The notes beneath the pieces are model-generated. The model did no database searches, was not told the DNA's origin, and saw only the letters and a program-made list of their open reading frames with translations. A stretch of DNA of 34,773 nucleotides from Luminiphilus sp. (GTDB taxonomy: Bacteria > Pseudomonadota > Gammaproteobacteria > Pseudomonadales > Halieaceae), in NCBI GenBank assembly GCA_029253085.1, contig JAQXAF010000092.1, forward strand, positions 1-34,773, read 5' to 3'. Shown in pieces: positions 34,669 to 34,773 of this stretch (its first letter is position 1; every line of letters begins with the position of its first letter). Position numbers and translations under genes: made by a program.

Positions 34669-34773
34669 GTCGATCGTCACGCGAACGGCAACGGCTAACG
34701 ATGAGTACCCTCATCCGCTGGCCCACCCCCATGACGGGATAGTTATGAGGGCTGTTTGCGGGTTCCGTCTGGT

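Noticed and set aside
34667-34773. Open frame from ATG 34667 to the window end
   Set aside because: Only 35 codons are visible, there is no ribosome binding site, and the composition is unlike a known N-terminus.

Overview
The window looks like chromosomal DNA of a marine-type gammaproteobacterium in the Pseudomonadales/Cellvibrionales sphere. The main reason is gene order: clpB-pgeF-rluD-bamD-(nadE)-pilS-pilR-fimT-ispH-fkpB-lspA-ileS-ribF-murJ, together with a fimU-pilV-pilW-pilX-pilY1-pilE group, closely follows the PA4542-PA4562 neighbourhood of Pseudomonas aeruginosa, with local rearrangements. The genus cannot be fixed from the sequence alone. I saw no rRNA, tRNA, CRISPR array, IS element or phage gene.

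Layout. Positions 1-640 hold a small membrane protein like the N-terminal domain of PuuD-type urate hydroxylase, closed by a strong terminator. A 366-base stretch without a recognisable gene follows. Next come a membrane-anchored coiled-coil protein of unknown function, class I fumarase (fumA), exonuclease I (sbcB), aspartate carbamoyltransferase (pyrB) and ADP-ribose pyrophosphatase (nudF). From 6.7 to 14.1 kb lies a tight housekeeping run: murJ, ribF, ileS, lspA, fkpB, ispH. A lone FimT-type pseudopilin (14.2 kb) then meets the convergent pilS-pilR two-component operon. From 17.8 to 24.9 kb come nadE, bamD (reverse), rluD-pgeF and clpB, with a sigma-32-like promoter before clpB.

The last 10 kb is type IV pilus territory and is the most unusual part. 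A first cassette (25.0-27.1 kb) has four small pseudopilin-like genes in the order PilE/H-like, PilV/I-like, PilW/J-like, PilX/K-like. It has no pilY1, its PilV-like member has no prepilin leader, and its PilX-like member is only 62 residues. After an AT-rich 160-base gap with a 13-bp hairpin comes a second, canonical cassette: pilE-fimU-pilV-pilW-pilX-pilY1, coupled by TAATG and ATGA overlaps up to pilX. A DUF4124-type periplasmic protein ends the window on the reverse strand.

How the genes fit together: PilS/PilR is the sigma-54-type regulatory pair for pilin expression; FimT and the two cassettes supply minor pilins that would prime and tip the pilus; PilY1 is the calcium-binding tip adhesin. 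The major pilin, the assembly ATPases and prepilin peptidase are not in the window. Many starts are non-ATG (sbcB, pyrB, nudF, bamD, rluD), so several 5' ends are my inference from ribosome binding sites and alignment to family members.
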